Below, one piece after another: positions 14,541 to 23,163 of a DNA stretch of 64,000 nt (its first letter is position 1; each line of letters opens with the position of its first letter). Under the pieces are notes generated by a model. That model worked only from the letters and a program-made list of their open reading frames with translations. It did no database searches and was not told where the DNA came from. Source of the stretch: UBA9676 sp963741615 (GTDB taxonomy: Bacteria > Actinomycetota > Actinomycetes > Streptosporangiales > Streptosporangiaceae); assembly GCA_963741615.1 (NCBI GenBank), contig CAVUIU010000030.1, positions 372,001-436,000 of the forward strand, in the 5' to 3' direction. A program made the translations under genes and the position numbers.

Positions 14541-15707
14541 TCACCCCGCCGCCTCGGTGACGGTGGCCCCGGCATGCGGGGCTGTGGTCGCCGGGATCGC
14601 GGTGGGCGGGGCCTGGCGTGGCCGGGCTTGGCGCGGCCGGGTTTGACGCGGCCGGGCCTGGCTCGACCGGCGGATCACCAGTTCCGGTTCGAAGACGACC
14701 TGGCGGTGCTGGTGGGACGCCTCCCCCAGGGCCTCGTCCAGCAGGAGCTGGGCCGCGGTCCGGCCGAGCTGGTGCCGCGGCTGGCGCACCGATGAGAGCG
14801 GCACCGCCGCGGCGGCGGCGAAGTCGATGTCGTCGTAGCCGATGATGGAGATCGCCTCGGGAACCCGGATCCTGCTGGCGGTCATCTCCTGGAGAACGCC
14901 CAGCGCGAGCAGGTCGTTCGCGCAGAAGACCGCGGTCGGCCTGCGTGCCGCCGGCATGTCGGCGATGGCCGCACCTGCCATCTGCCCGGCGGACACGTTG
15001 AGAGCGGCCGTCTCGATCACGTGAAGCTGGCCGGCGGACAGGCCTGCCTGCTCCAGCGCCCGGATGGCTCCCTCGCGGCGGTCGGCCACCTGACGGATGG
15101 TCATCGGCCCCCCGACGAAGGCGATCCGCTCGTGCTGCGCCGCCAGCAGATGCGCCACGGCGATGTCTCCTCCGAGCACGTCGTCCACCGACACGGAGCA
15201 CTGGCCCCGGCCAGGTGACCTGCTGTCGACCAGGACAACCGGGGTACCCCGGCGCTGCAGCCTGGCGAGCCGTTCATGGGCACCGGATACCGGCGTGATC
15301 AGGATCCCCTGGACCCGGTGCTCCTCCAGCAGCTCCAGGTAGCGGGTTTCCTTCGCCTGCTGATCGTCGCTGTTGCACAGGATGACCGCCAGGCCGGACT
15401 CGCTGGCCTCGTCCTCGACCCCGCGCGCGACGTCGGTGAAGAACGGGTTCGCCACGTCGAGCACGACCAGCCCGATGGTCCGGCTCCGGCCCGCCCGTAG
15501 CTGGCGGGCCGACTCGTTCCTGATGAAACCCAGCTGTTTGATGGCCGCCTGAACCCGGCTGCGGGTGGAGGCGGCCACCACGTCCGGCCGGTTGAGCACA
15601 TTGGAGACGGTGCCCACCGAGACACCGGCGTGCGCGGCGACGTCCCTGATGCTGACCGGCGCGTTGGCCACGGCGTCCTCCTGTGCCGTCAGTGTGGTGC
15701 GATCCAT
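14541..15707 (-). CDS. LacI-family transcriptional regulator of the rhamnose/lactate divergon
   Basis: The 388-residue protein has the LacI HTH and hinge at residues 17-70 (SIRDVAAHAGVSVGTVSNVLNRPDVV) and a periplasmic-binding-like sensor domain ending with IIGYDDIDFAAAAAVPLSSVRQPRHQLGRTAAQLL. It probably represses both its own lut operon and the divergent rha operon, with rhamnose or a downstream sugar phosphate as inducer (inference from context). After residue 340 comes a variable RPRQ-rich tail built from a 15-bp repeat (14615-14670). GTG/ATG choices upstream of VANAPVSIRD are possible; a start closer to the HTH would remove about 13 residues. Confidence 0.9.
   Translation of the reverse strand: MDRTTLTAQEDAVANAPVSIRDVAAHAGVSVGTVSNVLNRPDVVAASTRSRVQAAIKQLGFIRNESARQLRAGRSRTIGLVVLDVANPFFTDVARGVEDEASESGLAVILCNSDDQQAKETRYLELLEEHRVQGILITPVSGAHERLARLQRRGTPVVLVDSRSPGRGQCSVSVDDVLGGDIAVAHLLAAQHERIAFVGGPMTIRQVADRREGAIRALEQAGLSAGQLHVIETAALNVSAGQMAGAAIADMPAARRPTAVFCANDLLALGVLQEMTASRIRVPEAISIIGYDDIDFAAAAAVPLSSVRQPRHQLGRTAAQLLLDEALGEASHQHRQVVFEPELVIRRSSQARPRQTRPRQARPRQAPPTAIPATTAPHAGATVTEAAG
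14615..14670. repeat. 15-bp tandem repeat in the LacI C-terminal tail
   Basis: Three near-identical 15-base units start at 14615, 14630 and 14645, with a fourth degenerate partial copy. On the minus strand they encode RPRQT/RPRQA units, a positively charged tail absent from typical LacI proteins. The frame is kept. Confidence 0.85.
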
Positions 15708-15852
15708 TGGAACGTGTCAAACAGCTCCGTGGCAGCCCGCCAGGGCTGCCAGCAGGGCCTGAACGCCGACCGCGCCGGATCTGCGTAGACCTTAGCCTGC
15801 CCATGTCCAGCCTGGTCAGGCGGGGGGTGGGGAGGCTGTTACCAGGAGGTTA

Positions 15853-15865
15853 TGTAACGATTCAA
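15853..15865. promoter_or_regulatory. LacI-type operator candidate O1
   Basis: TGTAACGATTCAA at 15853-15865 differs at one base from the reverse complement of a second site at 15925-15937. The central AACG step and near-dyad ends are as in LacI-family operators. It lies on the regulator-proximal side of the 297-bp divergent gap, where it could block the lacI-lut promoter. Confidence 0.55.
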
Positions 15866-15884
15866 CCACCTGCCACCCCGGCTA

Positions 15885-15913
15885 TTGACACGTACGTAAC
15901 CTGACCTGACACT
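15885..15913 (+). promoter_or_regulatory. Candidate promoter of the rha operon
   Basis: TTGACA at 15885-15890, a perfect -35 hexamer, is followed after 17 bases by GACACT (15908-15913), a weak -10. The second operator candidate begins 12 bases downstream, over the expected transcription start, which fits repression by steric block. The remaining part of the 15708-16004 gap shows no ORF. Confidence 0.4.
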
Positions 15914-15924
15914 TCTTCACATAT

Positions 15925-15937
15925 TTGAAACGTTACA
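15925..15937. promoter_or_regulatory. LacI-type operator candidate O2
   Basis: TTGAAACGTTACA at 15925-15937 is the near-exact inverted copy of the site at 15853. The centres are 72 bp apart, about seven helical turns, so a looping tetramer or two dimers could bind the same face. It sits just downstream of the candidate rha promoter. Confidence 0.55.
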
Positions 15938-16004
15938 TGGGACACCGGCCGGGCGATGCCGGGAACGACCGGGACGAGCCAGCGAGCGAAGAGGAGCGCG
16001 AGCC

Positions 16005-17100
16005 GTGGGTGCTGACGGCGACGCCACGCCAACGGGCGGCGCCTCGGCGGCGGGGGGTGCCCAACCCGACGGCCCCGGCCCCCGGTCGCCCGCCACCGCT
16101 CCCGGCCCGCAGGCATCGGCCCGGCCCTTGCTGTCGCTCGTGCATGCCGCGAAGGCGTTCGGCGCGGTGCGTGCGGTGGTGGACGGCTCGATCGATCTCT
16201 ACGGCGGCGAGGCGCACGCCCTGGTGGGGGAGAACGGGGCCGGAAAGTCCACCGTGGTGAAGATGCTGGCCGGAGTGCACCAGCCAGATGACGGCCAGCT
16301 GCTCATCGAGGGCCAGCCGGTGGTGCTGGCCGGCCCGGCTGCCGCCCAGGCGGCCGGGATCGCCGTCATCTACCAGGAACCGACCCCTGTTCCCCGACCT
16401 CACGGCCAAGGCGCTCTCGCGCGACGCCCGGGTCATCGTGATGGATGAGCCGACGGCGGCCCTGTCCGCGGCCGAGGTGGCGCGGCTCTTTGACGTGGTC
16501 GGGGCGCTGCGCGCGGCCGGGGCGGCGGTCCTGTTCATCTCGCACCGGCTGGAGGAGGTCTTCGCGATCTGCCAGCGGGTCACCGTGATGCGCGACGGCA
16601 GGCACGTCCTGGCCGCCGCACTCGCGGCCCTCACCCCCGACGACCTGGTCCGGGCGATGGTGGGCAGGCAGATGCCCGTCCGCGCGGCCGGGGAACGCGG
16701 GCAGGCCGGAGACAAGGTGCTGCGGGTGGAGCGCCTCACCCGCGAGGGGGTGTTCACGGACATCTCGCTGCACGTGCGGGCCGGGGAGATCGTGGCGCTG
16801 GCCGGCCTGGTGGGATCGGGCCGCAGCGAGGTGGCCCGGGCCATCTTCGGGATCGACCGCTACGACGCCGGGGCGGTGACCGTGGGGGGCCCACCTGCGC
16901 AAGGCGTCGCCGGCCGCGGCCATGGCCGCGGGGATCGGCTACGTGCCCGAGGACCGGCGGCAGCAGGGCCTGGTCATGGACATGTCGGTCCAGCAGAACG
17001 TGGCGCTCGCCTCGCTGCTCTTCGCCGGCCCGGCGGCCCCCGGCGGCCAGCGACCCAACGAAGGTTCCGCCGCATCACCGAGATCTTCCACCTCGACTGA
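16005..17100 (+). pseudogene. Broken sugar ABC ATPase (RhaT-like) fused by deletion to the tail of L-rhamnose mutarotase (RhaM)
   Basis: The start (GTG 16005, AGGAG upstream) gives a good sugar ABC ATPase: VGENGAGKSTVVKML is Walker A and IAVIYQEPT the Q loop. An extra C in a C run at 16384-16387 then shifts the frame. The sequence resumes as LFPDLT joined straight to AKALSRDARVIVMDEPTAALS, so about 75 residues including the first signature motif are missing. A second extra C at 16890-16892 shifts again into MAAGIGYVPEDRRQQGL and NVALAS. There it passes in frame into FAGPAAPGGQRPNEG and, after a missing T, FRRITEIFHLD, the conserved end of RhaM. The second ATPase half, both permeases, the binding protein and most of RhaM are therefore absent. 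The homopolymer indels could be sequencing errors; the large deletions are less easily so. Confidence 0.8.
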
Positions 17101-17135
17101 CCGGAACCTGATCTGCTGCCTGGAGATGAACAGAC

Positions 17136-18302
17136 ATGGGTGATGTGACCGCCGTGAAGAGCGCTCTGAGGGCGCAGCGGATCGAGACGCCGTCGTGGGC
17201 ATTCGGCAACACCGGAACCCGGTTCAAGGTGTTCGCCCAGCCGGGAGTGCCGCGGACGCCGCAGGAGAAGGTCGACGACGCCGCCCAGGTGCACGCGTTC
17301 ACGGGCGTGGCGCCGAGCGTGGCGGTGCACATCCCGTGGGACCGGGTCAACGACTTCGCCGGGTTCGCGGCGTATGCGCGTGAGCGGGGAGTGGTGATCG
17401 GCACCGTCAACGCGAACGTGTTCCAGGACGATGACTACCGGCTGGGCAGTGTGGCGAACCCCGACCCGCGGGTGCGCGCCAAGGCCCTGGACCACCTGAT
17501 GGAATGTGTCAACATCATGGACGCGACCGGGTCGCGGGACCTGAAGCTGTGGTTCGCCGACGGCACCAACTACCCCGGCCAGGACGACATCCGCGGGCGG
17601 CAGGAAAGGCTCGCCGAAGCGCTCGCGACGGTCTACCAGCGGCTCGGGCCCAGCCAGCGGATGCTGCTGGAGTACAAGCTGTTCGAGCCGTCCTTCTACA
17701 CCACCGACGTCCCGGACTGGGGCACCTCCCTGCTGCACTGCGTCGCGCTCGGCCAGCGCGCCGCCGTGGTGGTGGACACGGGGCATCACGCGCCCGGCAC
17801 CAATATCGAGTTCATCGTGGCCGTGCTGCTGCGGGCCGGTCGGCTCGGCGGGTTCGACTTCAACAGCCGTTTCTACGCCGACGACGACCTCATGGTCGGC
17901 GCCGCCGACCCGTTCCAGCTGTTCCGCATCCTGCACGAGGTGGCCTCGGCCGGTGCGCTGCGTCCCGACGCCGGGGTCGCGTTCATGCTCGACCAGTGCC
18001 ACAACATCGAGCCGAAGATCCCCGCACAGATCCGCTCGGTCATGAACGTCCAGGAAGCCACCGCCAAGGCGCTGCTGATCGACGCCGCCGCCCTCGCGGC
18101 CGCCCAGCGGGCAGGTGACGTGCTCGGTGCCCATGCCGTGTTCATGGACGCCTACAACACCGACGTGCGGCCCCTGCTCGCGCAGCTCCGCGAGGACATG
18201 GGCCTGGACCCCGACCCCATCGCCGCCTACCACCGCTCCGGCTACGCCGAGAAGATCGTCGCCGGCCGCGTCGGCGGCACACCCGCCAGCTGGGGCAGCT
18301 AG
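17136..18302 (+). CDS. rhaI: L-rhamnose isomerase (RhaI type)
   Basis: The 388-residue protein is a metal-dependent TIM-barrel isomerase of the Pseudomonas-type RhaI family, converting L-rhamnose to L-rhamnulose. Supporting segments are KLWFADGTNYPGQDDIRGRQ near residue 140, LLEYKLFEPSFYTTDVPDWG near residue 180 with the metal-ligand Glu, VVDTGHHAPGTNIEF near residue 210, and GFDFNSRFYADDDL near residue 245, which supplies Asp ligands. The length is normal. It follows the broken transporter by 35 bases and precedes the aldolase/dehydrogenase by 22. The ATG at 17136 has only a weak GGAG site. Confidence 0.93.
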   Translation: MGDVTAVKSALRAQRIETPSWAFGNTGTRFKVFAQPGVPRTPQEKVDDAAQVHAFTGVAPSVAVHIPWDRVNDFAGFAAYARERGVVIGTVNANVFQDDDYRLGSVANPDPRVRAKALDHLMECVNIMDATGSRDLKLWFADGTNYPGQDDIRGRQERLAEALATVYQRLGPSQRMLLEYKLFEPSFYTTDVPDWGTSLLHCVALGQRAAVVVDTGHHAPGTNIEFIVAVLLRAGRLGGFDFNSRFYADDDLMVGAADPFQLFRILHEVASAGALRPDAGVAFMLDQCHNIEPKIPAQIRSVMNVQEATAKALLIDAAALAAAQRAGDVLGAHAVFMDAYNTDVRPLLAQLREDMGLDPDPIAAYHRSGYAEKIVAGRVGGTPASWGS

Positions 18303-18324
18303 GCCACGTCTGACAGGGAGCGTC

Positions 18325-20361
18325 ATGACCCCACCCGAGGTTGCCGCGCTGATCGCGCGCAGCAACCGGCTCGGCTCCGACCCGCGCAACACCAACTACG
18401 CGGGCGGCAATGCCTCCGTGAAAGCGGAGGCGGACGATCCGGTGACCGGGCGGCCGGTGCCGCTGCTGTGGGTGAAAGGGTCCGGTGGTGACCTGGGCAC
18501 CCTGACCGCTGAGGGCCTGGCCGTGCTGCGGCTCGACCGGATGCGGGCCCTGACCGGGGTGTACCGCGGGCCGGAGCACGAGGACGAGATGGTGGCCGCG
18601 TTCGACTTCTGCCTGCACGGCAAGGGCGGAGCGGCCCCGTCGATCGACACCGCGATGCACGGGCTGGTCGGGGCCGCCCATGTGGACCATCTGCATCCCG
18701 ACGCCGGGATCGCGCTGGCGACCGCCGCCGATGGCAGGGAGCTGACCCGGGCCTGCTTCGGCGGCCGCGTGGTGTGGGTGCCCTGGCGGCGGCCCGGCTT
18801 CCAGCTCGGCCTGGACATCGCCGAGGTGCAGCGCGCCAGCCCGGGCGCGATCGGCGTCATACTCGGTGGCCACGGCATCACCGCCTGGGGCGCGACGAGC
18901 GATGAGTGCGAAGCGAACTCCCTGGAGATCATCGCGACGGCGCAGCGGTATCTCGACACCCATGGCCACGACGAGCCGTTCGGTCCCCTGGTTCCCGGTT
19001 TCGGGCCGCTGCCGGAACGCCAGCGACGCGCCCGCGCCGCGGAGCTGGCACCGGTCATCCGCGGGCTCGCCTCCACCGACCGGCCGCAGGTAGGGCGCTT
19101 CACCGACACCCCGGTGGTGCTGGACTTCCTGGCCCGGAGCAAACACCCCGCGCTCGCCGCGCTCGGCACCTCCTGCCCCGACCACTTCCTGCGGACGAAG
19201 GTAGCCCCGCTCGTGCTCGACGTGCCGGCCGCCGCCCCGGTGCCGGAGGTGGCCGCCCGCCTCGGTGAACTGCACGCCGCGTACCGCACGGCCTACCGCG
19301 CCTACTACGAGCGGCATGCCAGCGAGTCCTCACCCGCCATCCGCGGTGCCGACCCGGCGATCGTGCTGGTGCCGGGCGTGGGCATGTTCAGCTTCGGCGC
19401 GGACTCCCAGACCGCCCGGGTAGCCGGGGAGTTCTACGTCAACGCGATCAACGTGATGCGGGGCGCCGAATCGGTCTCCACCTACTCCCCGATCGCGGAG
19501 CGCGAGAAGTTCCGGATCGAGTACTGGGAACTGGAGGAGGCCAAGCTGCGCCGCCGGCCCAAGCCAGCGCCGCTGGCAACCCGGGTGGCACTGGTGACCG
19601 GCGGTGGGTCAGGCATCGGCCTGGCCACCGCGCAGCGCCTGGCCGCGGAGGGCGCCTGCGTGGTCATCGCCGACCGGGACGGGGAGGCGGCGGCCGCCGC
19701 GGCCAACGCCATCGGCCCGGCCGATGTCGCCATCGCGGCGACCACCGACGTGACCGACGAGGCCAGCATCGCGCAGGCGTTCGCCGCGGCGGCCCTCGCG
19801 TTCGGCGGGGTGGACCTGGTGGTGAACAACGCGGGACTGTCGATCTCCAAGCCGCTGGCGGAGACCACCGCGGCCGACTGGGACCTCCAGCACGACGTGA
19901 TGGCGAAGGGATCGTTCCTGGTCTCCCGCGCGGCCGCGGACGTCATGCGGGCGCAGGGCATGGGCGGGGACATCGTCTACATCTGCAGCAAGAACGCGGT
20001 GTTCGCCGGGCCGAGCAACGTCGCCTACGGCTCCGCCAAGGCGGACCAGGCGCACCAGGTGCGGCTGCTCGCCGCCGAGCTGGGCGAGTTCGGCATCCGT
20101 GTCAACGGGATCAACCCCGACGCCGTGGTCCGCGGTTCGGGCATCTTCGCCGGTGGCTGGGGCGCCCAGCGGGCAGCGGTCTACGGCGTCCCCGAGGACG
20201 AGCTCGGGGCCTTCTACGCGAAGCGGACACTGCTGGGGCGCGAGGTCCTGCCCGCGCATGTGGCAGCCGCCGTGTTCGTGCTCACCGCTGGTGAGCTGTC
20301 CCTGACCACCGGGCTGAACATCCCGGTCAACGCCGGGGTGGCGGCCGCGTTCCTTCGCTGA
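18325..20361 (+). CDS. rhaEW: Bifunctional rhamnulose-1-phosphate aldolase / L-lactaldehyde dehydrogenase
   Basis: From ATG 18325 (AGGGAG 5 bases upstream) the 678-residue protein joins two enzymes. Residues 1 to about 400 are a class II aldolase: TNYAGGNASVK, AAHVDHLHPDAGIALA with zinc histidines, and GVILGGHGITAWG. From about residue 415 an SDR domain follows, with the nucleotide motif VTGGGSGIG near 423, NNAG, and the YxxxK pair in AYGSAKADQ near 567. In the family it cleaves L-rhamnulose-1-phosphate to DHAP and L-lactaldehyde and then oxidises the aldehyde to L-lactate. That product is the substrate of the divergent LutABC complex. The longer ORF beginning at 18115 simply reads through rhaI in another frame. 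Confidence 0.93.
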   Translation: MTPPEVAALIARSNRLGSDPRNTNYAGGNASVKAEADDPVTGRPVPLLWVKGSGGDLGTLTAEGLAVLRLDRMRALTGVYRGPEHEDEMVAAFDFCLHGKGGAAPSIDTAMHGLVGAAHVDHLHPDAGIALATAADGRELTRACFGGRVVWVPWRRPGFQLGLDIAEVQRASPGAIGVILGGHGITAWGATSDECEANSLEIIATAQRYLDTHGHDEPFGPLVPGFGPLPERQRRARAAELAPVIRGLASTDRPQVGRFTDTPVVLDFLARSKHPALAALGTSCPDHFLRTKVAPLVLDVPAAAPVPEVAARLGELHAAYRTAYRAYYERHASESSPAIRGADPAIVLVPGVGMFSFGADSQTARVAGEFYVNAINVMRGAESVSTYSPIAEREKFRIEYWELEEAKLRRRPKPAPLATRVALVTGGGSGIGLATAQRLAAEGACVVIADRDGEAAAAAANAIGPADVAIAATTDVTDEASIAQAFAAAALAFGGVDLVVNNAGLSISKPLAETTAADWDLQHDVMAKGSFLVSRAAADVMRAQGMGGDIVYICSKNAVFAGPSNVAYGSAKADQAHQVRLLAAELGEFGIRVNGINPDAVVRGSGIFAGGWGAQRAAVYGVPEDELGAFYAKRTLLGREVLPAHVAAAVFVLTAGELSLTTGLNIPVNAGVAAAFLR

Positions 20362-20415
20362 CGGGCCCGCCCAGCCCTTCACCGACCGACACCAGCCGAG
20401 GAGGAGCCAAGCGCG

Positions 20416-21888
20416 ATGACCTCGCCCACGGTGATGGTGGCCGTCAACCTCGGCGCCTCCGGCGGCCGGGTCATGGTCGGCACCGCAAGCCCCGGCCAGC
20501 TGGACCTCCGTGAGCTTCACCGGTTCCCGAACGTTCCCGTCACGGTGCTCGGGACCCTCCACTGGGACATCCTCGCGCTGTTCCAGGGCGTCCTGGACGG
20601 TGTCCGCGCCGCGGCCGGCGCCGCCGACGTGGCCAGCCTGGGGATCGACGCCTGGGGGGTCGACTATGGCCTGCTCGATGCGAGCGGAGCGCTGCTCGGG
20701 AACCCGGTGCACTACCGCGACACCCGGACCGAGGGGGTGGCGGCCCGCGTGCTCGCCCAGGTGCCGGCGGCGGAGCTCTACGAGATCACCGGCGTCCAGC
20801 ACCTTCCGTTCAACACGATCTTCCAGCTCGCCGCCGCGGCGGGCACGCCCCAGCTGGCGTCCGCCCACACCCTGCTGATGATTCCCGATCTGCTGGCCTT
20901 CTGGCTCACCGGGCAGGCCGGCGCCGAGGTGACGAGCGCGTCGACCACCCAGCTCTACGATGTGCGGGAGCAGGCATGGTCCACGTCGGTGATGACCCGC
21001 GCCGGCATCCCGCCGGGCATCTTCCCGCCGCTGAGGCGCCCCGGCGACACCATCGGGAACCTGCTGTCGGGGCTCAGCGCCGCGGCCGGGCTTGCCGCGC
21101 CCGTGCCCGTGCTGGCCGTCGGCTCGCATGACACGGCCTCGGCGGTGGTGGGCGTGCCGGCCCAGGGGCCGGACTTCGCCTACATCTCCTGCGGCACCTG
21201 GTCCCTGGTGGGCATGGAGCTGCCGGGGCCGGTGCTGGGCGAGGCAAGCCGCCGGGCCAACTTCACCAACGAGACCGGGATCGACGGGACGATCCGTTAC
21301 CTGCGCAACGTCATGGGCCTGTGGCTGCTGCAGGAGTCGGTGCGGACCTGGTCGGCGCAAGGGCTGGCGGCGGACCTGGGCACGCTGCTGGCGGCGGCGG
21401 CCCGGGCGCCCGGACTGCGCGCCGTGGTCAACCCCGACGACCCGGATTTCCTGCGCCCCGGCGACATGCCGGGCCGCATCGCCCGCGCCTGCCGGCGGAC
21501 GGGCCAGAACCCGCCAGCCGACCCGGGGGCGACGGTCCGGTGCATCCTCGACAGTCTCGCCCTGGCCCACCGGCGCGTCATCGGCCAGGTCCAGGAACTG
21601 TCCGGGCGGCACGTGGACACCATCCACCTCGTCGGCGGCGGTGCCAGGAACACGCTGCTGTGCCAGCTGACCGCGGACGCGTGCGGCCTGCCGGTCGTCG
21701 CCGGGCCGGTCGAGGCCGCGGCCCTGGGCAACGTGCTCGTGCAGGCGCGGGTGCTCGGAGCGGCACGGGATGATCTGGGCGGGATGCGTGAGCTGCTGCG
21801 CAGGACCCAGCATCTGCGCCGGTTCGAGCCGTCCCGGGCCGGCGCACGCGCGTGGGACGAGGCCACCCGCCGGATAGACCTGAATTGA
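20416..21888 (+). CDS. rhaB: L-rhamnulokinase (RhaB), FGGY family
   Basis: The 490-residue kinase phosphorylates L-rhamnulose. The FGGY fold is shown by the N-terminal phosphate loop MVAVNLGASGGRVMVG, LGIDAWGVDYGLLD near residue 75, YRDTRT, the catalytic base in VGSHDTASAVVG near residue 240, and the C-terminal GGGARNTLLCQLTADACGLPVVAGPVEAAALGN. The first loop is unusual: families have VDLGASSGR, but here the Mg-site Asp is Asn and one Ser is Gly. A strong AGGAGG site precedes ATG 20416. It completes the rha operon, with 54 bases after the aldolase. Function is likely, although the Asp-to-Asn change could lower activity. Confidence 0.9.
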   Translation: MTSPTVMVAVNLGASGGRVMVGTASPGQLDLRELHRFPNVPVTVLGTLHWDILALFQGVLDGVRAAAGAADVASLGIDAWGVDYGLLDASGALLGNPVHYRDTRTEGVAARVLAQVPAAELYEITGVQHLPFNTIFQLAAAAGTPQLASAHTLLMIPDLLAFWLTGQAGAEVTSASTTQLYDVREQAWSTSVMTRAGIPPGIFPPLRRPGDTIGNLLSGLSAAAGLAAPVPVLAVGSHDTASAVVGVPAQGPDFAYISCGTWSLVGMELPGPVLGEASRRANFTNETGIDGTIRYLRNVMGLWLLQESVRTWSAQGLAADLGTLLAAAARAPGLRAVVNPDDPDFLRPGDMPGRIARACRRTGQNPPADPGATVRCILDSLALAHRRVIGQVQELSGRHVDTIHLVGGGARNTLLCQLTADACGLPVVAGPVEAAALGNVLVQARVLGAARDDLGGMRELLRRTQHLRRFEPSRAGARAWDEATRRIDLN

Positions 21889-22026
21889 GGGCGGCTCCGG
21901 CTTGAACCGTGGCCGGCACGAGTACGTGACAGCAGAGGTAAGGATGGGCCAGGCTTGCCGGCGCGCGCCGTGCGAGTGGGGCTGGCCCCCGCTCGTCACC
22001 CCCGCGTGCGCCGGAATTGAGAGACC

Positions 22027-22467
22027 ATGGGCGTTGCCGCCTTGATCAGCTGGCTCGTCACCGCGTTCGGCGGGCTGTACCTGCTGGCTGTCTGGCTCAT
22101 CGAGAACGATGTCACCCACCGAGGCACCGCCGCCAGCCGGCTGCCGGCGCCGGTCATCGGTGGGCATGCCCTGGTCGCCCTGACCGGGCTGGCTGTCTGG
22201 GTGGCCCATCTGCTGACCGGCTCCCGCGCGCTGGGCTGGGCCGCGGTCGGGATTATGGTGGCCATCGCCGGGCTGGGCCTGGTCATGCTGACGCGGTGGA
22301 TACCTGTGCACCGTGCGTTCGTGGCGGCTGACGTCGGCCGCGCCGTGCCCGTCGAGTTCGACTTCCCGGCCGAACGGGCTTTTCCGCTGCCCGTCGTCGT
22401 CGGTCACGGCCTGCTCGCTGTCACCACGATCACCCTGGTGCTGCTCGCCATGCTCGGCGTGGGCTAG
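22027..22467 (+). CDS. Small four-helix integral membrane protein
   Basis: The 146-residue protein has four hydrophobic segments at about residues 4-26, 43-64, 69-90 and 122-143. A short charged loop carries WLIENDVTHRG after the first. There is no catalytic motif or heme-ligand histidine pair that would give a function; I do not recognise the family. It stands alone after rhaB (139-bp gap) and its stop overlaps the end of the convergent dehydrogenase remnant by four bases. The ATG at 22027 follows TTGAGAGACC, a weak ribosome site. Confidence 0.7.
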   Translation: MGVAALISWLVTAFGGLYLLAVWLIENDVTHRGTAASRLPAPVIGGHALVALTGLAVWVAHLLTGSRALGWAAVGIMVAIAGLGLVMLTRWIPVHRAFVAADVGRAVPVEFDFPAERAFPLPVVVGHGLLAVTTITLVLLAMLGVG

Positions 22468-23159
22468 AGGCGCTCAATCGTGGCGGATGTGGCGGCCAGT
22501 GCGTGCGCGGCGTCGAAGACGGGCACGCCCGCCGCGACGAACCGGTCCAGATCCAGATCATCCCGGGCCACCAGCACCGCGATCAGGTCGAATTCCGCCG
22601 GATCGGCGGCGGCCAGCGCCAGGCTCTTGCGCTGGACGCCGGCCACGGTGACGCTGGCGATCAGCGGGTCGGTGAACTCCACCACGGCACCCGATCCGGC
22701 CAGCAGCTCCATCACCCGCAGCGCCCGTGAGTGCCGGGTGTCCGCGACATCAGGCTTGTACCCCACCCCGACACAGAGCACGCGGCGGCCGGCGAGCCCC
22801 AGGCCCAGCCGGCTCGCCATCTCCAGGATGCGGGTGAAGACGTACCGCGCCATGTCGCGGTTCTGCTCGGCCGCGAGGTCGATCAGCCTGGTGGGGGACT
22901 CACGGGAGCGGGCTCTCCAGGCAAGGTAGAGCGGATCCTCGGGGATGCAGGTGCCACCCGGCCCCACCCCTGGGTAGAACGCCTGGAAGCCGTAGGGCTT
23001 GGTGGCTGCCGCCTCGATCACCTCACCGATGTCGATCCCCAGCTCGTGCGCGAGCATCGCCAGCTCGTTGACCAGCCCGATGTTCACCAGCCGGTAGCTG
23101 TTTTCCAGCAGCTTGGCGAACTCTGCCACCTCCGGGCTGCGCACCGGGTGGACCAGCAT
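22464..23159 (-). pseudogene. Nucleotide-sugar (UDP-glucose-type) dehydrogenase, N-terminal half missing
   Basis: The 231 residues match the central and C-terminal domains of the UDP-glucose/GDP-mannose dehydrogenase family. Seen are AEFAKLLENSYRLVNIGLVNELAML (central helix), GFQAFYPGVGPGGTCIPEDPLYLAW, where Cys is the catalytic thiol, and the C-terminal Rossmann fold VLCVGVGYKPDVADTRHSRALRVMELL. The first 200 or so residues, holding the NAD-binding domain, are absent; the frame begins abruptly at MLVHPVRSPE. Directly beyond its 5' end starts the broken glycosyltransferase in the opposite direction. A single deletion removing the shared promoter region and both 5' ends would explain this. It cannot be an active dehydrogenase as it stands. 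Confidence 0.8.
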
Positions 23160-23163
23160 GCGG

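Noticed and set aside
16005..17100. Programmed frameshifting in the ABC ATPase
   Set aside because: Large deletions (signature motif, whole second half) and the RhaM tail make decay far more likely than programmed shifts; no slippery heptamer is seen.
19609..22407. 932-residue minus-strand open frame opposite rhaEW and rhaB
   Set aside because: Low-complexity Gly/Arg/Asp/His composition typical of antisense GC-rich frames, no domain words; the plus-strand enzymes are certain.
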